Shown here one piece after another: positions 1 through 8,538 of a stretch of 64,000 nt of DNA. The notes below the pieces were generated by a model. The model made no database searches and was not told where the DNA came from. It worked only from the letters and a program-made list of their open reading frames with translations. Position 1 is the stretch's first letter; each line of letters opens with the position of its first letter. The position numbers were made by a program, and so were the translations under genes. The DNA comes from Pontibacter sp. HSC-36F09. GTDB taxonomy: Bacteria > Bacteroidota > Bacteroidia > Cytophagales > Hymenobacteraceae. The stretch lies in assembly GCF_024171605.1 (NCBI RefSeq), contig NZ_JALKAA010000001.1, positions 992,001-1,056,000 on the forward strand. The letters are read 5' to 3'.

Positions 1-136
1 GGGTGCTGTAAGCGCCGTATCGCAATCGAACGGGGCAGCTACTATAAGCCCTGAGGTGCGTCCATACCGCGCCATCGTTACTAATAATGAGGCAAATCCG
101 GTGAGGCTGTTGATATATTATTCAAAGCTACAGTAG
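1..136 (+). CDS. C-terminal end of a DUF4270-like secreted protein (partial)
   Basis: An open frame enters from the left edge and ends at TAG 134-136, giving the last 44 residues, which finish with '...NPVRLLIYYSKLQ'. Bacteroidota DUF4270 proteins typically close with a beta strand of the type LxIYYxK, and in many members of the phylum a DUF4270 gene sits immediately upstream of glmS, as here. A transcription terminator follows at once, which supports a real gene end. The family call rests on the short C-terminal motif and the neighbourhood, so it is tentative; DUF4270 proteins are exported, with no established biochemical role known to me. Confidence 0.5.
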   Translation, partial: GAVSAVSQSNGAATISPEVRPYRAIVTNNEANPVRLLIYYSKLQ

Positions 137-178
137 GAAGTCCTAAATTTTAGTTAGAAATTTTATACATATTATAGA

Positions 179-212
179 AAAGGGTACCTTTGCAGGTACC
201 CTTTATTTTTTT
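179..212 (+). terminator. Rho-independent terminator of the upstream gene
   Basis: A perfect 10-bp stem (179-188 with 195-204, core GGGTACC) encloses the loop TTTGCA and is followed by a T-rich tail (206-212). It lies 42 bp after the stop of the partial gene. The hairpin also contains the probable -7 element of the glmS promoter. Confidence 0.85.
185..192 (+). promoter_or_regulatory. Probable -7 element of the glmS promoter
   Basis: TACCTTTG fits the Bacteroidota -7 consensus TAnnTTTG and lies 38 bp before the glmS ATG. No good TTTG -33 element is visible 19-21 bp upstream. The element sits in the left arm and loop of the preceding terminator, so the two signals share the same bases. Confidence 0.5.
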
Positions 213-230
213 AATGAAATTTTATACTAT

Positions 231-2066
231 ATGTGCGGAATTGTAGCATACGTAGGGCACAGAGAAGCTTGCCCTATAGTCCTAAAAGGCTTGAAACGAC
301 TTGAGTACAGAGGCTATGACAGCGCAGGAATAGCCCTGATGAACGGAGGTTTAAACATCTTCAAAAGAAAAGGCAAGGTAAGCGACCTTGAAGAGTTTAT
401 TGCAGACAAAGATGTGCACGGCCACATCGGCATGGGCCACACCCGCTGGGCTACCCACGGCGAGCCGAACGATGTAAATGCACACCCGCACTACTCTAGC
501 TCCAAGAACATTGCCATCATCCACAACGGCATTATCGAGAACTACGCTTCCCTGAAGCAGCTCCTGATCGAAAAAGGCCATACTTTCCAGTCTGAAACAG
601 ACTCGGAGGTTTTCATTAACCTGATCGAAGACATTAAGCAGAACAGCAACTGTACGCTGGCCGAAGCCGTGCGCCTGGCCCTGCACGAAGTAGTAGGTGC
701 TTATGCCATTGTAGTGCTTTCGAAAGATGATCAGAACCAACTCATCGCGGCTCGTAAAGGCAGTCCGCTGGTGGTAGGTATAGGCGAAGGTGAGTACTTC
801 CTCGCTTCTGATGCTACCCCGATCATTGAGTATACCAACGATGTAGTGTATATAAATGACTACGAACTAGTGGTGATCAAAAACGGTGAGTTGGAGATCC
901 GTACCAAAGAGGACGTGGTGCAAACACCTTACGTACAGCGCCTTGAAATGGCCCTGGAGTCGATTGAGAAGGGTGGCTACCCGCACTTCATGCTGAAGGA
1001 AATTTTTGAGCAGCCACGCTCTATCCTCGACAGCATGCGCGGACGAATGATCGCTGAGAGCGACCATATGATGATGGGCGGCATCCGTGAGTTCGAAAAC
1101 AAATTCGTGAACGCAGAGCGCATTATCATCGTGGCCTGCGGTACGTCCTGGCACGCCGGTTTGGTGGCTGAGTACCTGATTGAAGACCTCGCCCGCATAC
1201 CTGTGGAAGTGGAGTATGCTTCTGAGTTCCGCTACCGCAACCCGATCCTGAGCGAGCGCGACATTGTGGTGGCCATCTCGCAATCTGGTGAGACGGCTGA
1301 TACGCTGGCTGCGCTGGAACTGGCGAAGTCGAAGGGTGCTACCATCTTCGGTATCTGCAACGTAGTAGGCTCTTCTATTGCCCGTGCTACAGACGCGGGT
1401 GCCTATACCCACGCGGGTCCTGAGATTGGTGTAGCCTCTACCAAAGCCTTCACGGCACAGGTAACGGTACTTTCGCTGATTGCCATGATATTGGGCAGCA
1501 AGCGCGGCACTCTGGAAACAACCAAGCTGCGCCAGTTGATGGTGGAGTTGGAAAGCATTCCGGCCAAAGTAGAGAAGGCACTGGAGCTAAACGACCAGAT
1601 CGTGCGAATTTCTGAGCAGTATAAAGACGCTACTAACTTCCTATACCTGGGACGTGGTTACAACTTCCCGGTTGCACTGGAAGGTGCCCTGAAGCTGAAA
1701 GAGATTTCTTATATACACGCCGAGGGTTACCCAGCTGCTGAGATGAAGCACGGCCCGATCGCGTTGATTGACCAGCACATGCCGGTGGTAGTGATTGCTA
1801 CGAAAGACAGCTCTTACGAGAAAATCGTGTCGAACATACAAGAGGTGAAGGCTCGCAAAGGAAAGATCATTGCTGTTGTAACAGAAGGTGACACGACTAT
1901 ACCTGCTATGGCAGACCATGTGATCGAGATTCCTGAGACAAGCGAGCACCTGGTGCCGTTGTTGTCTGTTATTCCGCTGCAGTTGCTGTCGTATCACATC
2001 GCGGTGATGCGCGGCTGTAACGTAGACCAGCCTCGTAATTTGGCGAAGTCTGTGACGGTTGAGTAA
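231..2066 (+). CDS. glmS: Glutamine--fructose-6-phosphate aminotransferase (isomerizing)
   Basis: GlmS converts fructose-6-phosphate and glutamine to glucosamine-6-phosphate, the first committed step to UDP-GlcNAc for peptidoglycan and lipid A. The 611-residue length matches the family (E. coli about 609). The protein starts MCGIVAYVG, so Cys2 becomes the N-terminal nucleophile of the glutaminase domain after Met removal. Two SIS sugar-isomerase domains follow, with VACGTSWHAG near residue 300 and the typical C-terminus ending DQPRNLAKSVTVE. It follows a DUF4270-like gene and stands alone, with its own terminator downstream. No glmS ribozyme-like structure is evident in the short leader. Confidence 0.98.
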   Translation: MCGIVAYVGHREACPIVLKGLKRLEYRGYDSAGIALMNGGLNIFKRKGKVSDLEEFIADKDVHGHIGMGHTRWATHGEPNDVNAHPHYSSSKNIAIIHNGIIENYASLKQLLIEKGHTFQSETDSEVFINLIEDIKQNSNCTLAEAVRLALHEVVGAYAIVVLSKDDQNQLIAARKGSPLVVGIGEGEYFLASDATPIIEYTNDVVYINDYELVVIKNGELEIRTKEDVVQTPYVQRLEMALESIEKGGYPHFMLKEIFEQPRSILDSMRGRMIAESDHMMMGGIREFENKFVNAERIIIVACGTSWHAGLVAEYLIEDLARIPVEVEYASEFRYRNPILSERDIVVAISQSGETADTLAALELAKSKGATIFGICNVVGSSIARATDAGAYTHAGPEIGVASTKAFTAQVTVLSLIAMILGSKRGTLETTKLRQLMVELESIPAKVEKALELNDQIVRISEQYKDATNFLYLGRGYNFPVALEGALKLKEISYIHAEGYPAAEMKHGPIALIDQHMPVVVIATKDSSYEKIVSNIQEVKARKGKIIAVVTEGDTTIPAMADHVIEIPETSEHLVPLLSVIPLQLLSYHIAVMRGCNVDQPRNLAKSVTVE

Positions 2067-2084
2067 CCAACGAAAAGATAAAAG

Positions 2085-2116
2085 AAAAGGGGAAGCTGAT
2101 TGGCTTCCCCTTTTTT
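2085..2116. terminator. Bidirectional terminator between glmS and the convergent dehydrogenase-like gene
   Basis: A 12-bp perfect stem (2085-2096 with 2103-2114, core GGGGAAGC/GCTTCCCC) has a 6-nt loop, with A-run and T-run flanks. It is placed between the glmS stop and the convergent gene ending at 2119, so it can stop both transcripts. Confidence 0.9.
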
Positions 2117-2118
2117 AT

Positions 2119-2802
2119 TTACAGCTCAAACTTCTCACCTCTCAGATACTTCGTCTTAAGCAGCGGACAGATTTTGTAACGCTCTTCTTTGGTGTCTTCG
2201 TACATCGCCTCCAGCACTTTGTAGACATTGGCTATCCCTATGGCATTGGCCCACTCAAATGGTCCGTGCGGGTAGTTAGTGCCGAGCTTCATACCTAAGT
2301 CTATGTCCTGGATAGAGGCGGTGCCCTCCTGCAAGGTATAGCAGGCCTCGTTGATGATCATGCACAGGATGCGCGGCGTGGCCATACCTGCGCGGTCATC
2401 CACCAGCTGATACTCCGTTCCGAGCTGCTCACATACCTGGTGCAACTTTTCGGCATCGCTTTGTTTGTAAAGGCTCACCTCCAGCACTGGCCGGTTGAGC
2501 ATGGTCGGCAGTCCGTTGAAGCCGAACAGTGTGCAGGTAGTCTCTAAGCATGATTCGTGCACGAGTGCGGCCAACTGCTTCGTTGCTGCCTGGCAAAACA
2601 CAACCTGGTCTGGTGCATAATGGCACAGGCGCTCGGGTTCCTCATGCAGCAGGAAGTCAAATACGATATCGGAAGGCTTCAGCTGCTCATCGGTCAGGTG
2701 GCGGCTGTGCAGGAAGGTATAGGTATTGCCATTTGCTCCTTCCGGAAACTTCTGTCGAAACTCAGCGGCCATTTCATCGCCAGACAAAACAAGTATGTGC
2801 AT
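2119..2802 (-). CDS. 3-hydroxyacyl-CoA dehydrogenase-like protein (C-terminal 3HCDH domain)
   Basis: The C-terminal half (from about residue 125) carries the helical 3HCDH signature, including GMKLGTNYPHGPFEWANAIG, which resembles the 3-hydroxybutyryl-CoA dehydrogenase consensus. The N-terminal ~100 residues lack the GxGxxG nucleotide-binding loop of true dehydrogenases, and at 227 residues the protein is shorter than the usual ~280. It may therefore be a degenerate or repurposed family member. The ATG at 2802 (MHILVLSGDE) is preferred over an upstream in-frame start, because that extension would run into the divergent ridA gene. No operon partner on this strand. Confidence 0.75.
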   Translation of the reverse strand: MHILVLSGDEMAAEFRQKFPEGANGNTYTFLHSRHLTDEQLKPSDIVFDFLLHEEPERLCHYAPDQVVFCQAATKQLAALVHESCLETTCTLFGFNGLPTMLNRPVLEVSLYKQSDAEKLHQVCEQLGTEYQLVDDRAGMATPRILCMIINEACYTLQEGTASIQDIDLGMKLGTNYPHGPFEWANAIGIANVYKVLEAMYEDTKEERYKICPLLKTKYLRGEKFEL

Positions 2803-2850
2803 ATTTCTGTACTTTTGATCATAAAGATACACATTAAAATAAATCAGACT

Positions 2851-3231
2851 ATGAATCATAGCATCATCACTTCGACCAATGCGCCAGCCGCAATAGGGCC
2901 TTACAGCCAGGCAACGCTTCACAACGGCACCATGTATGTTTCAGGACAAATTCCACTGGACCCACAAACCGGCGAGCTGGTAAGCGGCACCATAGAAGAG
3001 GAAACGCACCAGGTCATGAAGAACCTGTTTGCCATTCTGCAAGAGGCTGGTATGGGCTTCGACAATGTACTCAAATGCTCCATCTTCGTGAAAGACCTGG
3101 GCAACTTCGGCAAAATAAACGAGGTATACGGCAGCTACTTCACCGCCAACCCTCCTGCCCGCGAAACCGTGGAGGTAAGCCGCCTGCCGAAAGATGTGAA
3201 TGTGGAGATCTCCTGTATTGCGGCTTTGTAA
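2851..3231 (+). CDS. ridA: RidA family enamine/imine deaminase
   Basis: RidA hydrolyses reactive enamine/imine intermediates such as 2-aminoacrylate, protecting PLP enzymes. The 126-residue protein has the full YjgF/RidA fold: APAAIGPYSQA near the N-terminus, YVSGQIPLDPQTGEL, and the C-terminal block PARETVEVSRLPKDVNVEIS with the conserved Arg. The ATG at 2851 gives the usual family length; the open frame continues far upstream, but only as antisense of the divergent dehydrogenase-like gene. The 48-bp divergent intergenic space must hold both promoters. A terminator made of two copies of the AGGTATA motif follows. Confidence 0.95.
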   Translation: MNHSIITSTNAPAAIGPYSQATLHNGTMYVSGQIPLDPQTGELVSGTIEEETHQVMKNLFAILQEAGMGFDNVLKCSIFVKDLGNFGKINEVYGSYFTANPPARETVEVSRLPKDVNVEISCIAAL

Positions 3232-3254
3232 CGGAGCTTATATTGATCATCGCT

Positions 3255-3300
3255 ATACCTGCAGCCTCGTTTTTTGATGATGGGGCTGCAGGTATTTTTA
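3255..3300 (+). terminator. ridA terminator built from an inverted pair of the TATACCTGCAG motif
   Basis: A 12-bp stem (3255-3266 with 3284-3295) pairs ATACCTGCAGCC with its complement, around a 17-nt loop and before a T-rich tail. The arms are two inverted copies of the motif that is over-represented throughout this window. Confidence 0.8.
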
Positions 3301-3330
3301 TGTGTATATAGTATATTCGGTAATCCAGTT

Positions 3331-3362
3331 ACGGTTATCTGTTGGAATCGACAGATAACCGT
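3331..3362. other. Perfect 12-bp inverted repeat of unknown role
   Basis: ACGGTTATCTGT at 3331-3342 is exactly complementary to 3351-3362, with the 8-nt spacer TGGAATCG. There is no proper T-tract on either side. It lies 119 bp before the small secreted-protein gene, so it could be an operator, an mRNA structure or a second weak terminator after ridA. Confidence 0.6.
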
Positions 3363-3480
3363 ATGTTTACTCCCTTTATATACTAGTTGGGCAAAATGAA
3401 ATATTATTTATAAATTTTATGTGTTTCTATTATTCTGAATATTACAAAGAAGAAATTCCCAAACCTAAAACTCATTGCTC

Positions 3481-3903
3481 ATGTCCTATTTTCAAAAAGC
3501 TATTATAGTAGCTGGGTTGGTATTCCTACCATTTATGATGGTTGCTCAAGGTTCAAGTGCTCTGCCTTATAATAAAGATCAGATAGAACTTGATCAAGAA
3601 ATGAGTCCATCAGGTACCGCAATTGATAAATTTAAAGCTATTCATGTTATTTCTTCTAGTTTAAGAGGGGTGCGTGGCGCTAATGGAGTAGTCTATTGGG
3701 TTAGCAAGGATAAAGCTACATTATCGGCCTATAAAGGAGTGCGACTACTCTGGCGTACAAATGTGGCTGAAGCCTTTAAGGCAGACGTCCAACAGCCACA
3801 AATTGAGAAGATTGTTCTTGCTTCCAATGTGATTTTTGTATCCGTTAGTGATAAGGTACTAGTTGAAATTGACCGAGAAACTGGTCAACTAGGGAAAAAG
3901 TAG
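3481..3903 (+). CDS. Small secreted protein of unknown function
   Basis: This 140-residue protein starts at ATG 3481 with a typical Sec signal peptide (hydrophobic residues 7-21, then a probable cleavage near VAQG). The mature part is about 120 residues, rich in short beta-type segments and with no cysteine; '...VVYWVSKDKATLSAYKGVRLLWRTNV...' reads like one or two blades of a PQQ/WD-type repeat, but this is too short to assign. A-T content and codon use differ from the flanking GC-richer genes, which suggests a recently acquired or poorly expressed gene. No operon partner. I do not recognise a named family. Confidence 0.65.
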   Translation: MSYFQKAIIVAGLVFLPFMMVAQGSSALPYNKDQIELDQEMSPSGTAIDKFKAIHVISSSLRGVRGANGVVYWVSKDKATLSAYKGVRLLWRTNVAEAFKADVQQPQIEKIVLASNVIFVSVSDKVLVEIDRETGQLGKK

Positions 3904-3986
3904 TAGACTGAGAAGGTAGGCAGATTTTCTAATGGTAGAGCATCTTTCTATAATAATATTAATAATAGATTACTTTGCCCAACCAC

Positions 3987-4017
3987 GCCTAAACTTTAGC
4001 TATGCCACAGTTTAGGC
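3987..4017. terminator. Weak hairpin between convergent genes
   Basis: GCCTAAACT (3987-3995) pairs with AGTTTAGGC (4009-4017) around a 13-nt loop. It sits between the secreted-protein gene and the convergent YihY gene. There is no strong T-run, so its role as a terminator is only likely. Confidence 0.4.
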
Positions 4018-4048
4018 CAGTACGTTGTCATACTTAAACCGCTTCCCC

Positions 4049-5071
4049 TCAAATCCCCTCCCCCGCTGACTTGTCATGCTCATCGGACTTGGCCGCTTCC
4101 CTGGCTTCTTCTTCCCCATAAATATCCTTGGTGAACTTACCTGGCTCGGCATTCACGGCGGTGTGGCCTACTTCTATTTCCTGCCGGATGAAGCGCACGG
4201 CATACTCGGCTGGGTAAATGTTGAAGCCATACTTGCGGGAGTAGACAAAAGTGAACACAGCCCCGAAAAAGATAATCTGAGAGGTATAGAACACCCACAG
4301 CAAAATCACGATGACCGAACCGGCCGCTCCGTAAATAGACGTGATATTGCTCGTGCCCAGGTATAGCCCGATGACTTCGCGGCCGATGGCAAAGAGCGCC
4401 GAGGTCACCAGCGCGCCCACCCACACGTCGCGCCACTTGATCTTGGCGTCGGGCAGGAAGCGGTAGATGCAGCCGAACATGAACGTCATCAGCACAAAGC
4501 CCGACACCAGGTTAACGCCGCGCATCACGTACACGATCCAGCCAGCCAGGCGGGCCTCCAGAAAATCACCAACAGCGACCAGGATGGTGTTGGCCAGCAG
4601 CGACACGATCAGCAGAATGGCAATGGCCAGAATCATGGCGAAGGACAGAAAGCGGTCGAGGATCAGTTTGACGTAGCCGCGCTTGGGAGCGGGCCGCACA
4701 TACCATACTTCATTGAGCGAATCCTGCAGCGACACAAAAACACCCGTAGCCGCAATAAAAAGCGTGACCACGATGATGACGGTAGCGAGGTTGAATGAGG
4801 TGATGTCGTTGATGCTCTCGACCATGCGCTGCACCGCAAATGCCGCTTCCGAGCCGATCGTCTCCCGGATCTGGTAGTATACCTCTCCTGACACAGCCTG
4901 TTCCCCAAAAAAATAACCGGTGGCGTTGATGATGATCAGCAGAATAGGCGGCAGCGCGAAAATGGTATAATAGGCCAGCGCCGCCCCTTTTTGAAAGGAG
5001 TTGTTCTCGATGAACTCAAGGCCAGCCTCCTGGAGCAGGCACCATATCTTTTTCAGCGTCTTGCGGGGCAT
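4049..5071 (-). CDS. YihY/BrkB family inner-membrane protein
   Basis: This 340-residue polytopic protein has about six membrane segments and the family features: an amphipathic N-terminus with FQKGAALAYYTIFALPPILL, the central ATGVFVSLQDSLNEVW, and the late GAAGSVIVILLWVFYTSQIIFFGA. The C-terminal ~60 residues are a soluble, charged tail. The family was once linked to RNase BN and serum resistance, but its biochemical function is not settled. The start is ATG 5071. It is transcribed divergently from gltX and shows no operon partner. Confidence 0.9.
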   Translation of the reverse strand: MPRKTLKKIWCLLQEAGLEFIENNSFQKGAALAYYTIFALPPILLIIINATGYFFGEQAVSGEVYYQIRETIGSEAAFAVQRMVESINDITSFNLATVIIVVTLFIAATGVFVSLQDSLNEVWYVRPAPKRGYVKLILDRFLSFAMILAIAILLIVSLLANTILVAVGDFLEARLAGWIVYVMRGVNLVSGFVLMTFMFGCIYRFLPDAKIKWRDVWVGALVTSALFAIGREVIGLYLGTSNITSIYGAAGSVIVILLWVFYTSQIIFFGAVFTFVYSRKYGFNIYPAEYAVRFIRQEIEVGHTAVNAEPGKFTKDIYGEEEAREAAKSDEHDKSAGEGI

Positions 5072-5191
5072 GGGGAGGTAAGGGATATTATTCTAAAACT
5101 GATACGCAGATGAAAGGTTATGTTTATACCTGCGCCTCGTACAGGTATAGTTTACAGCGCGCAACCCTTACCGAAACGAAAATTTATTTTG

Positions 5192-5199
5192 TACCTTTG
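5192..5199 (+). promoter_or_regulatory. Probable -7 promoter element of gltX
   Basis: TACCTTTG matches the Bacteroidota -7 consensus and is 37 bp upstream of the gltX ATG. The -33 region is poor. Two copies of the window-wide AGGTATA motif lie just upstream, near 5125-5150. Confidence 0.55.
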
Positions 5200-5236
5200 T
5201 GGCTTCATTTGCAATGCCATTTTGAAATAACCATAC

Positions 5237-6778
5237 ATGGAAAGAGAAGTTAGAGTACGCTTTGCCCCGAGCCCGACAGGGCCTCTCCATATCGGCGGTG
5301 TTCGCACAGCCCTTTACAACTTTTTGCTGGCCAAGAAAACAGGCGGCAAAATGATTTTGCGCATCGAGGACACAGACCAGAACCGTTTTGTGCCCGGCGC
5401 CGAAGATTACATCCGTGAGTCGCTGGAGTGGTGCGGCATCGAACTGGACGAGAGCCCTTGGGATGGTGGCCCTTACGCACCTTACCGCCAGTCGGAGCGC
5501 AAGCCAATGTACATGCAGTACGCCATGCAACTGATCGAGAGCGGCCATGCTTACTACGCTTTCGATACGGCTGAGGAGCTGGACGAAATGCGCGAGCGCC
5601 TGAAAGCTGCTAAAGTAGCCACGCCGCAGTACAACGCCATCACCCGCATGACGATGAAAAACTCGCTCACGCTGCCGGAAGATGAAGTGAAGAAGCGTCT
5701 GGAGTCTGGTGACCCTTACGTAATCCGCCTGAAAGTGCCGCGCAAGGAAGAGGTTCGTTTAAAAGATTTGATCCGTGGCTGGGTAATGGTACACTCTTCT
5801 GCCATCGACGATAAAGTTTTGATGAAGTCAGACGGTATGCCGACTTACCACCTTGCAAACATCGTGGACGACCACCTGATGAAAATCACGCACGTGATCC
5901 GTGGCGAAGAATGGTTGCCATCTGCCCCGCTGCACGTGTTGCTCTACCGCTACCTGGGTTGGGAAGATACTATGCCAGAGTTTGCGCACCTGCCGCTTTT
6001 GCTCAAGCCAGACGGCAACGGCAAGCTGAGCAAGCGCGATGGCGATAAGTTGGGCTTTCCGGTATTCCCGCTGCGTTGGGTAGATCCGTTTACAAGCGAA
6101 GTTTCTTCCGGTTACCGCGAAGCAGGCTACATTCCGGAGGCATTCATTAACTTCCTCGCCTTTTTGGGCTGGAACCCGGGCACGCAGCAAGAAATCTTCT
6201 CTATGGAGGAGCTAGCAAATGAATTCTCTATCGAGCGTATCGGCAAGTCTGGTACCCGATTTGACATACAGAAAGCACGTTGGTTCAACGAGCAGTACCT
6301 GCGCGCCAAGCCAGACGCTGAATTGGCAGGCTACCTGCTGAAAGCACTGGAAGAACAAAATATTACGTGCTCACCTGAGAAAGCAGAGAAAATTGCCGGC
6401 CTGATGAAGGAGCGTGTGAGCTTCCCGCAGGAGTTCTGGCGCGAGGCTGCTTACTTCTTCGTGGCTCCTACCGAGTACAGCGAGAAAGTAGCTTCCAAGA
6501 AGTGGAACAGCCAGGCAGTAGCCGTTTTCACCGACTTCCGCAACGAGCTCTCTTCTCTGAGTGACTTCAACGCTGACACCGTAAAAGATTTGCTGGTAAG
6601 CATTCTGGAGCGCCACGGCATGAAAATCGGTATGGTGATGCAGGCGCTTCGCCTGGCTGTAACCGGCGCTGAGGCTGGCCCTGACCTGATGCAGATCATC
6701 GAGGTGATTGGCCGCGAGGAGACCGCAAACCGCATAGACGCTGCCATCAGTGCGCTGAGCCAGTACGCCACGGCGTAG
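5237..6778 (+). CDS. gltX: Glutamyl-tRNA synthetase
   Basis: GltX charges tRNA-Glu with glutamate in the cytoplasm. The 513-residue class I synthetase shows PSPTGPLHIGG at residues 11-21 (HIGH motif) and KLSKR at 263-267 (KMSKS-type loop), followed by the anticodon-binding helical domain. The ATG at 5237 places the HIGH motif at the usual distance from the N-terminus. The coding sequence holds no copy of the AGGTATA motif that is common elsewhere, consistent with strong codon selection in a highly expressed gene. A clean terminator follows. Confidence 0.98.
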   Translation: MEREVRVRFAPSPTGPLHIGGVRTALYNFLLAKKTGGKMILRIEDTDQNRFVPGAEDYIRESLEWCGIELDESPWDGGPYAPYRQSERKPMYMQYAMQLIESGHAYYAFDTAEELDEMRERLKAAKVATPQYNAITRMTMKNSLTLPEDEVKKRLESGDPYVIRLKVPRKEEVRLKDLIRGWVMVHSSAIDDKVLMKSDGMPTYHLANIVDDHLMKITHVIRGEEWLPSAPLHVLLYRYLGWEDTMPEFAHLPLLLKPDGNGKLSKRDGDKLGFPVFPLRWVDPFTSEVSSGYREAGYIPEAFINFLAFLGWNPGTQQEIFSMEELANEFSIERIGKSGTRFDIQKARWFNEQYLRAKPDAELAGYLLKALEEQNITCSPEKAEKIAGLMKERVSFPQEFWREAAYFFVAPTEYSEKVASKKWNSQAVAVFTDFRNELSSLSDFNADTVKDLLVSILERHGMKIGMVMQALRLAVTGAEAGPDLMQIIEVIGREETANRIDAAISALSQYATA

Positions 6779-6797
6779 GCTATACCTTATACCTGAC

Positions 6798-6835
6798 AAA
6801 GCGGCTACTCCGGAAACGAGGTAGCCGCTTTTTTA
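6798..6835 (+). terminator. gltX terminator
   Basis: An 11-bp stem (6798-6808 with 6821-6831, core GCGGCTAC/GTAGCCGC) with a 12-nt loop is followed by a T-run. Copies of the TATACCT motif lie on both sides. Confidence 0.88.
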
Positions 6836-6912
6836 TACCTGCCCGCTATACCTGTCTGAAACTATTTGGCCGTTTCGCCTTATACTTCAGTGAGAACAAC
6901 AAGCACCAGACT

Positions 6913-7281
6913 ATGACTAAGAATAAAAAAGAGAACAAAAGCTCCAAAAAGAAAACCCGAGTACACAAAGATCTTGAGGGCTTTGAAATTAAAGTAAACC
7001 AGCAGGGCGAAATCAAATCAAACTACTCCATCGATCAGATAAACGAGTTCCTGAACAAAAACGTGGAAGACAAAAAACTCGTGAAACGCGACGCCGCCGA
7101 GCGGGCCAAGAAAGAGGAAGAAGAGTTTCATATAGAGGAGGGCGAAGAGGTAGAAGAAACCGACGAGGACTTCGTGAAAGGCACCAGTTCTGTGTCGGAT
7201 GACGAGGATGACAAGGACCTGCCGAAGGCCCGACGAAAAAAAGGTAGCGTGGATGAGGACGAAGACGATGAAGAGGATTAG
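6913..7281 (+). CDS. Small highly charged protein, lysine-rich N-terminus and acidic C-terminus
   Basis: This 122-residue soluble protein has a strongly basic first ~20 residues (KNKKENKSSKKK), a middle part with a plausible helix (YSIDQINEFLNKNVEDKKL), and a C-terminal half made largely of Glu/Asp, ending in EDEDDEED. Such charge-segregated proteins occur in Bacteroidota as uncharacterised conserved genes; binding to nucleic acid or to a basic partner is possible but unproven. It starts 44 bp upstream of an AIM24-family gene on the same strand and may be co-transcribed with it. Family not recognised. Confidence 0.75.
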   Translation: MTKNKKENKSSKKKTRVHKDLEGFEIKVNQQGEIKSNYSIDQINEFLNKNVEDKKLVKRDAAERAKKEEEEFHIEEGEEVEETDEDFVKGTSSVSDDEDDKDLPKARRKKGSVDEDEDDEED

Positions 7282-7325
7282 ATTATTTACTATCTTGTCT
7301 GTCTGAACACTAAGTCCTAAAAACT

Positions 7326-8093
7326 ATGAGAAACGCACACGAGATAGACTTCCGCATTTTCGGTAACGACATTCAGGTCCTCGAAATAGAACTCGACCCT
7401 AACGAAACGGTGATTGCCGAAGCTGGCGCCATGGTTTACATGGAAGAAGGCATCGATTTCCAGACCAAAATGGGCGACGGCTCCAATCCCAGCCAGGGCT
7501 TTCTGGGTAAACTGGTTTCGATGGGCAGCCGCCTGATTACGGGTGAGTCGCTGTTTATGACGCACTTTACGCACCACGGCCACGGCAAGAGCCGGGTCGC
7601 TTTTTCGGCCCCTTACCCCGGCACCATCTTACCCATCGACCTGCAGCAGCTCACCGGCAACACACTAATTGCGCAGCGCGACGCTTTTCTGGCCGCGGCA
7701 CTGGGCACTAAACTGGCCATGCACTTCAATCAGAAACTGGGCTCCGGCCTGTTCGGTGGCGAGGGTTTTATCCTGCAGAAGCTCACCGGCGACGGACTGG
7801 CCTTTCTGCATGCGGGCGGCACTATTGTAGAGAAAGAACTCAACAACGAAACCCTGCGCGTGGACACAGGCTGTGTGGTAGCCTTTGAGCTAGGCATAGA
7901 CTTCAGTATACAGCAGGCCGGCGGACTCAAATCCATGATCTTTGGCGGGGAAGGTATATTTCTAGCCACGCTGCGCGGAACCGGCAAGGTATGGCTGCAA
8001 TCTATGCCAGTGAAGAAACTGATCCAGGCCCTGGTGCCACACGGCGAGAATGCGAAGAAGGAAGGCGGCTTTATGAGTAGCTTTTTGGAGTAA
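7326..8093 (+). CDS. AIM24 family protein (TIGR00266-like)
   Basis: The 255-residue protein has the repeated beta architecture of the AIM24/TIGR00266 family: an early [21 protein letters not shown], a central [22 protein letters not shown] and a late [22 protein letters not shown], both following the family's G-G-E-G-x-F/I pattern. Mitochondrial AIM24 relatives affect inner-membrane organisation; bacterial members are uncharacterised and soluble. It follows the acidic small protein by 44 bp and precedes two membrane-protein genes on the same strand. The start ATG 7326 leaves no signal peptide. Confidence 0.9.
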   Translation: MRNAHEIDFRIFGNDIQVLEIELDPNETVIAEAGAMVYMEEGIDFQTKMGDGSNPSQGFLGKLVSMGSRLITGESLFMTHFTHHGHGKSRVAFSAPYPGTILPIDLQQLTGNTLIAQRDAFLAAALGTKLAMHFNQKLGSGLFGGEGFILQKLTGDGLAFLHAGGTIVEKELNNETLRVDTGCVVAFELGIDFSIQQAGGLKSMIFGGEGIFLATLRGTGKVWLQSMPVKKLIQALVPHGENAKKEGGFMSSFLE

Positions 8094-8142
8094 TGCTGTC
8101 TAGTTTTCTGGTCAAAAAAATATCAACCTGAAGCAAGTACAG

Positions 8143-8526
8143 ATGAAAGGATACGATCGATTGCGCTATTATGGAAGTGGCAAAGCACTACCCTATACCT
8201 ACTTCATTGGATTGGCCGCATTTTGGTTCTTCGGAGATTTATTGGCCATACAGAACTTCAGTTTTGTTGCCTTTGGCATAATGGCCGCTCTTACTATCCA
8301 AGCCGTATGGCAGAATAGAGTAGCAGGAGCCTGTCTGGGTGTGTTCACTACAGCCGTTAGCTTCGTAGCTTTTTTGGCAGTTCTGTCAGAGTTTAGCGAT
8401 TTTGAAGTAGTCAATGGGAGTGCTATACAGTTGATCGCTGTTGGCTCAATCCTTTCACTGGTCGGGCTCGCCATGGGGCTTATGTTGACCATAACGAACA
8501 TGCAAAAATTGGCAATCAAAGTATAA
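8143..8526 (+). CDS. Four-helix membrane protein of unknown function
   Basis: A 127-residue hydrophobic protein with about four membrane segments (roughly residues 17-35, 40-58, 64-84 and 93-117) and a short charged N-terminus (MKGYDRLRYYGSGKA). It resembles small uncharacterised inner-membrane proteins of Bacteroidota; no catalytic or binding motif is visible. It lies 49 bp after the AIM24-family gene and 12 bp before another small membrane-protein gene, so the three are probably one transcription unit. Confidence 0.7.
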   Translation: MKGYDRLRYYGSGKALPYTYFIGLAAFWFFGDLLAIQNFSFVAFGIMAALTIQAVWQNRVAGACLGVFTTAVSFVAFLAVLSEFSDFEVVNGSAIQLIAVGSILSLVGLAMGLMLTITNMQKLAIKV

Positions 8527-8538
8527 AAAACCTATACG

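Noticed and set aside
2557..2850. Upstream extension of ridA
   Set aside because: It would overlap most of the divergent dehydrogenase-like gene; family length is met from ATG 2851.
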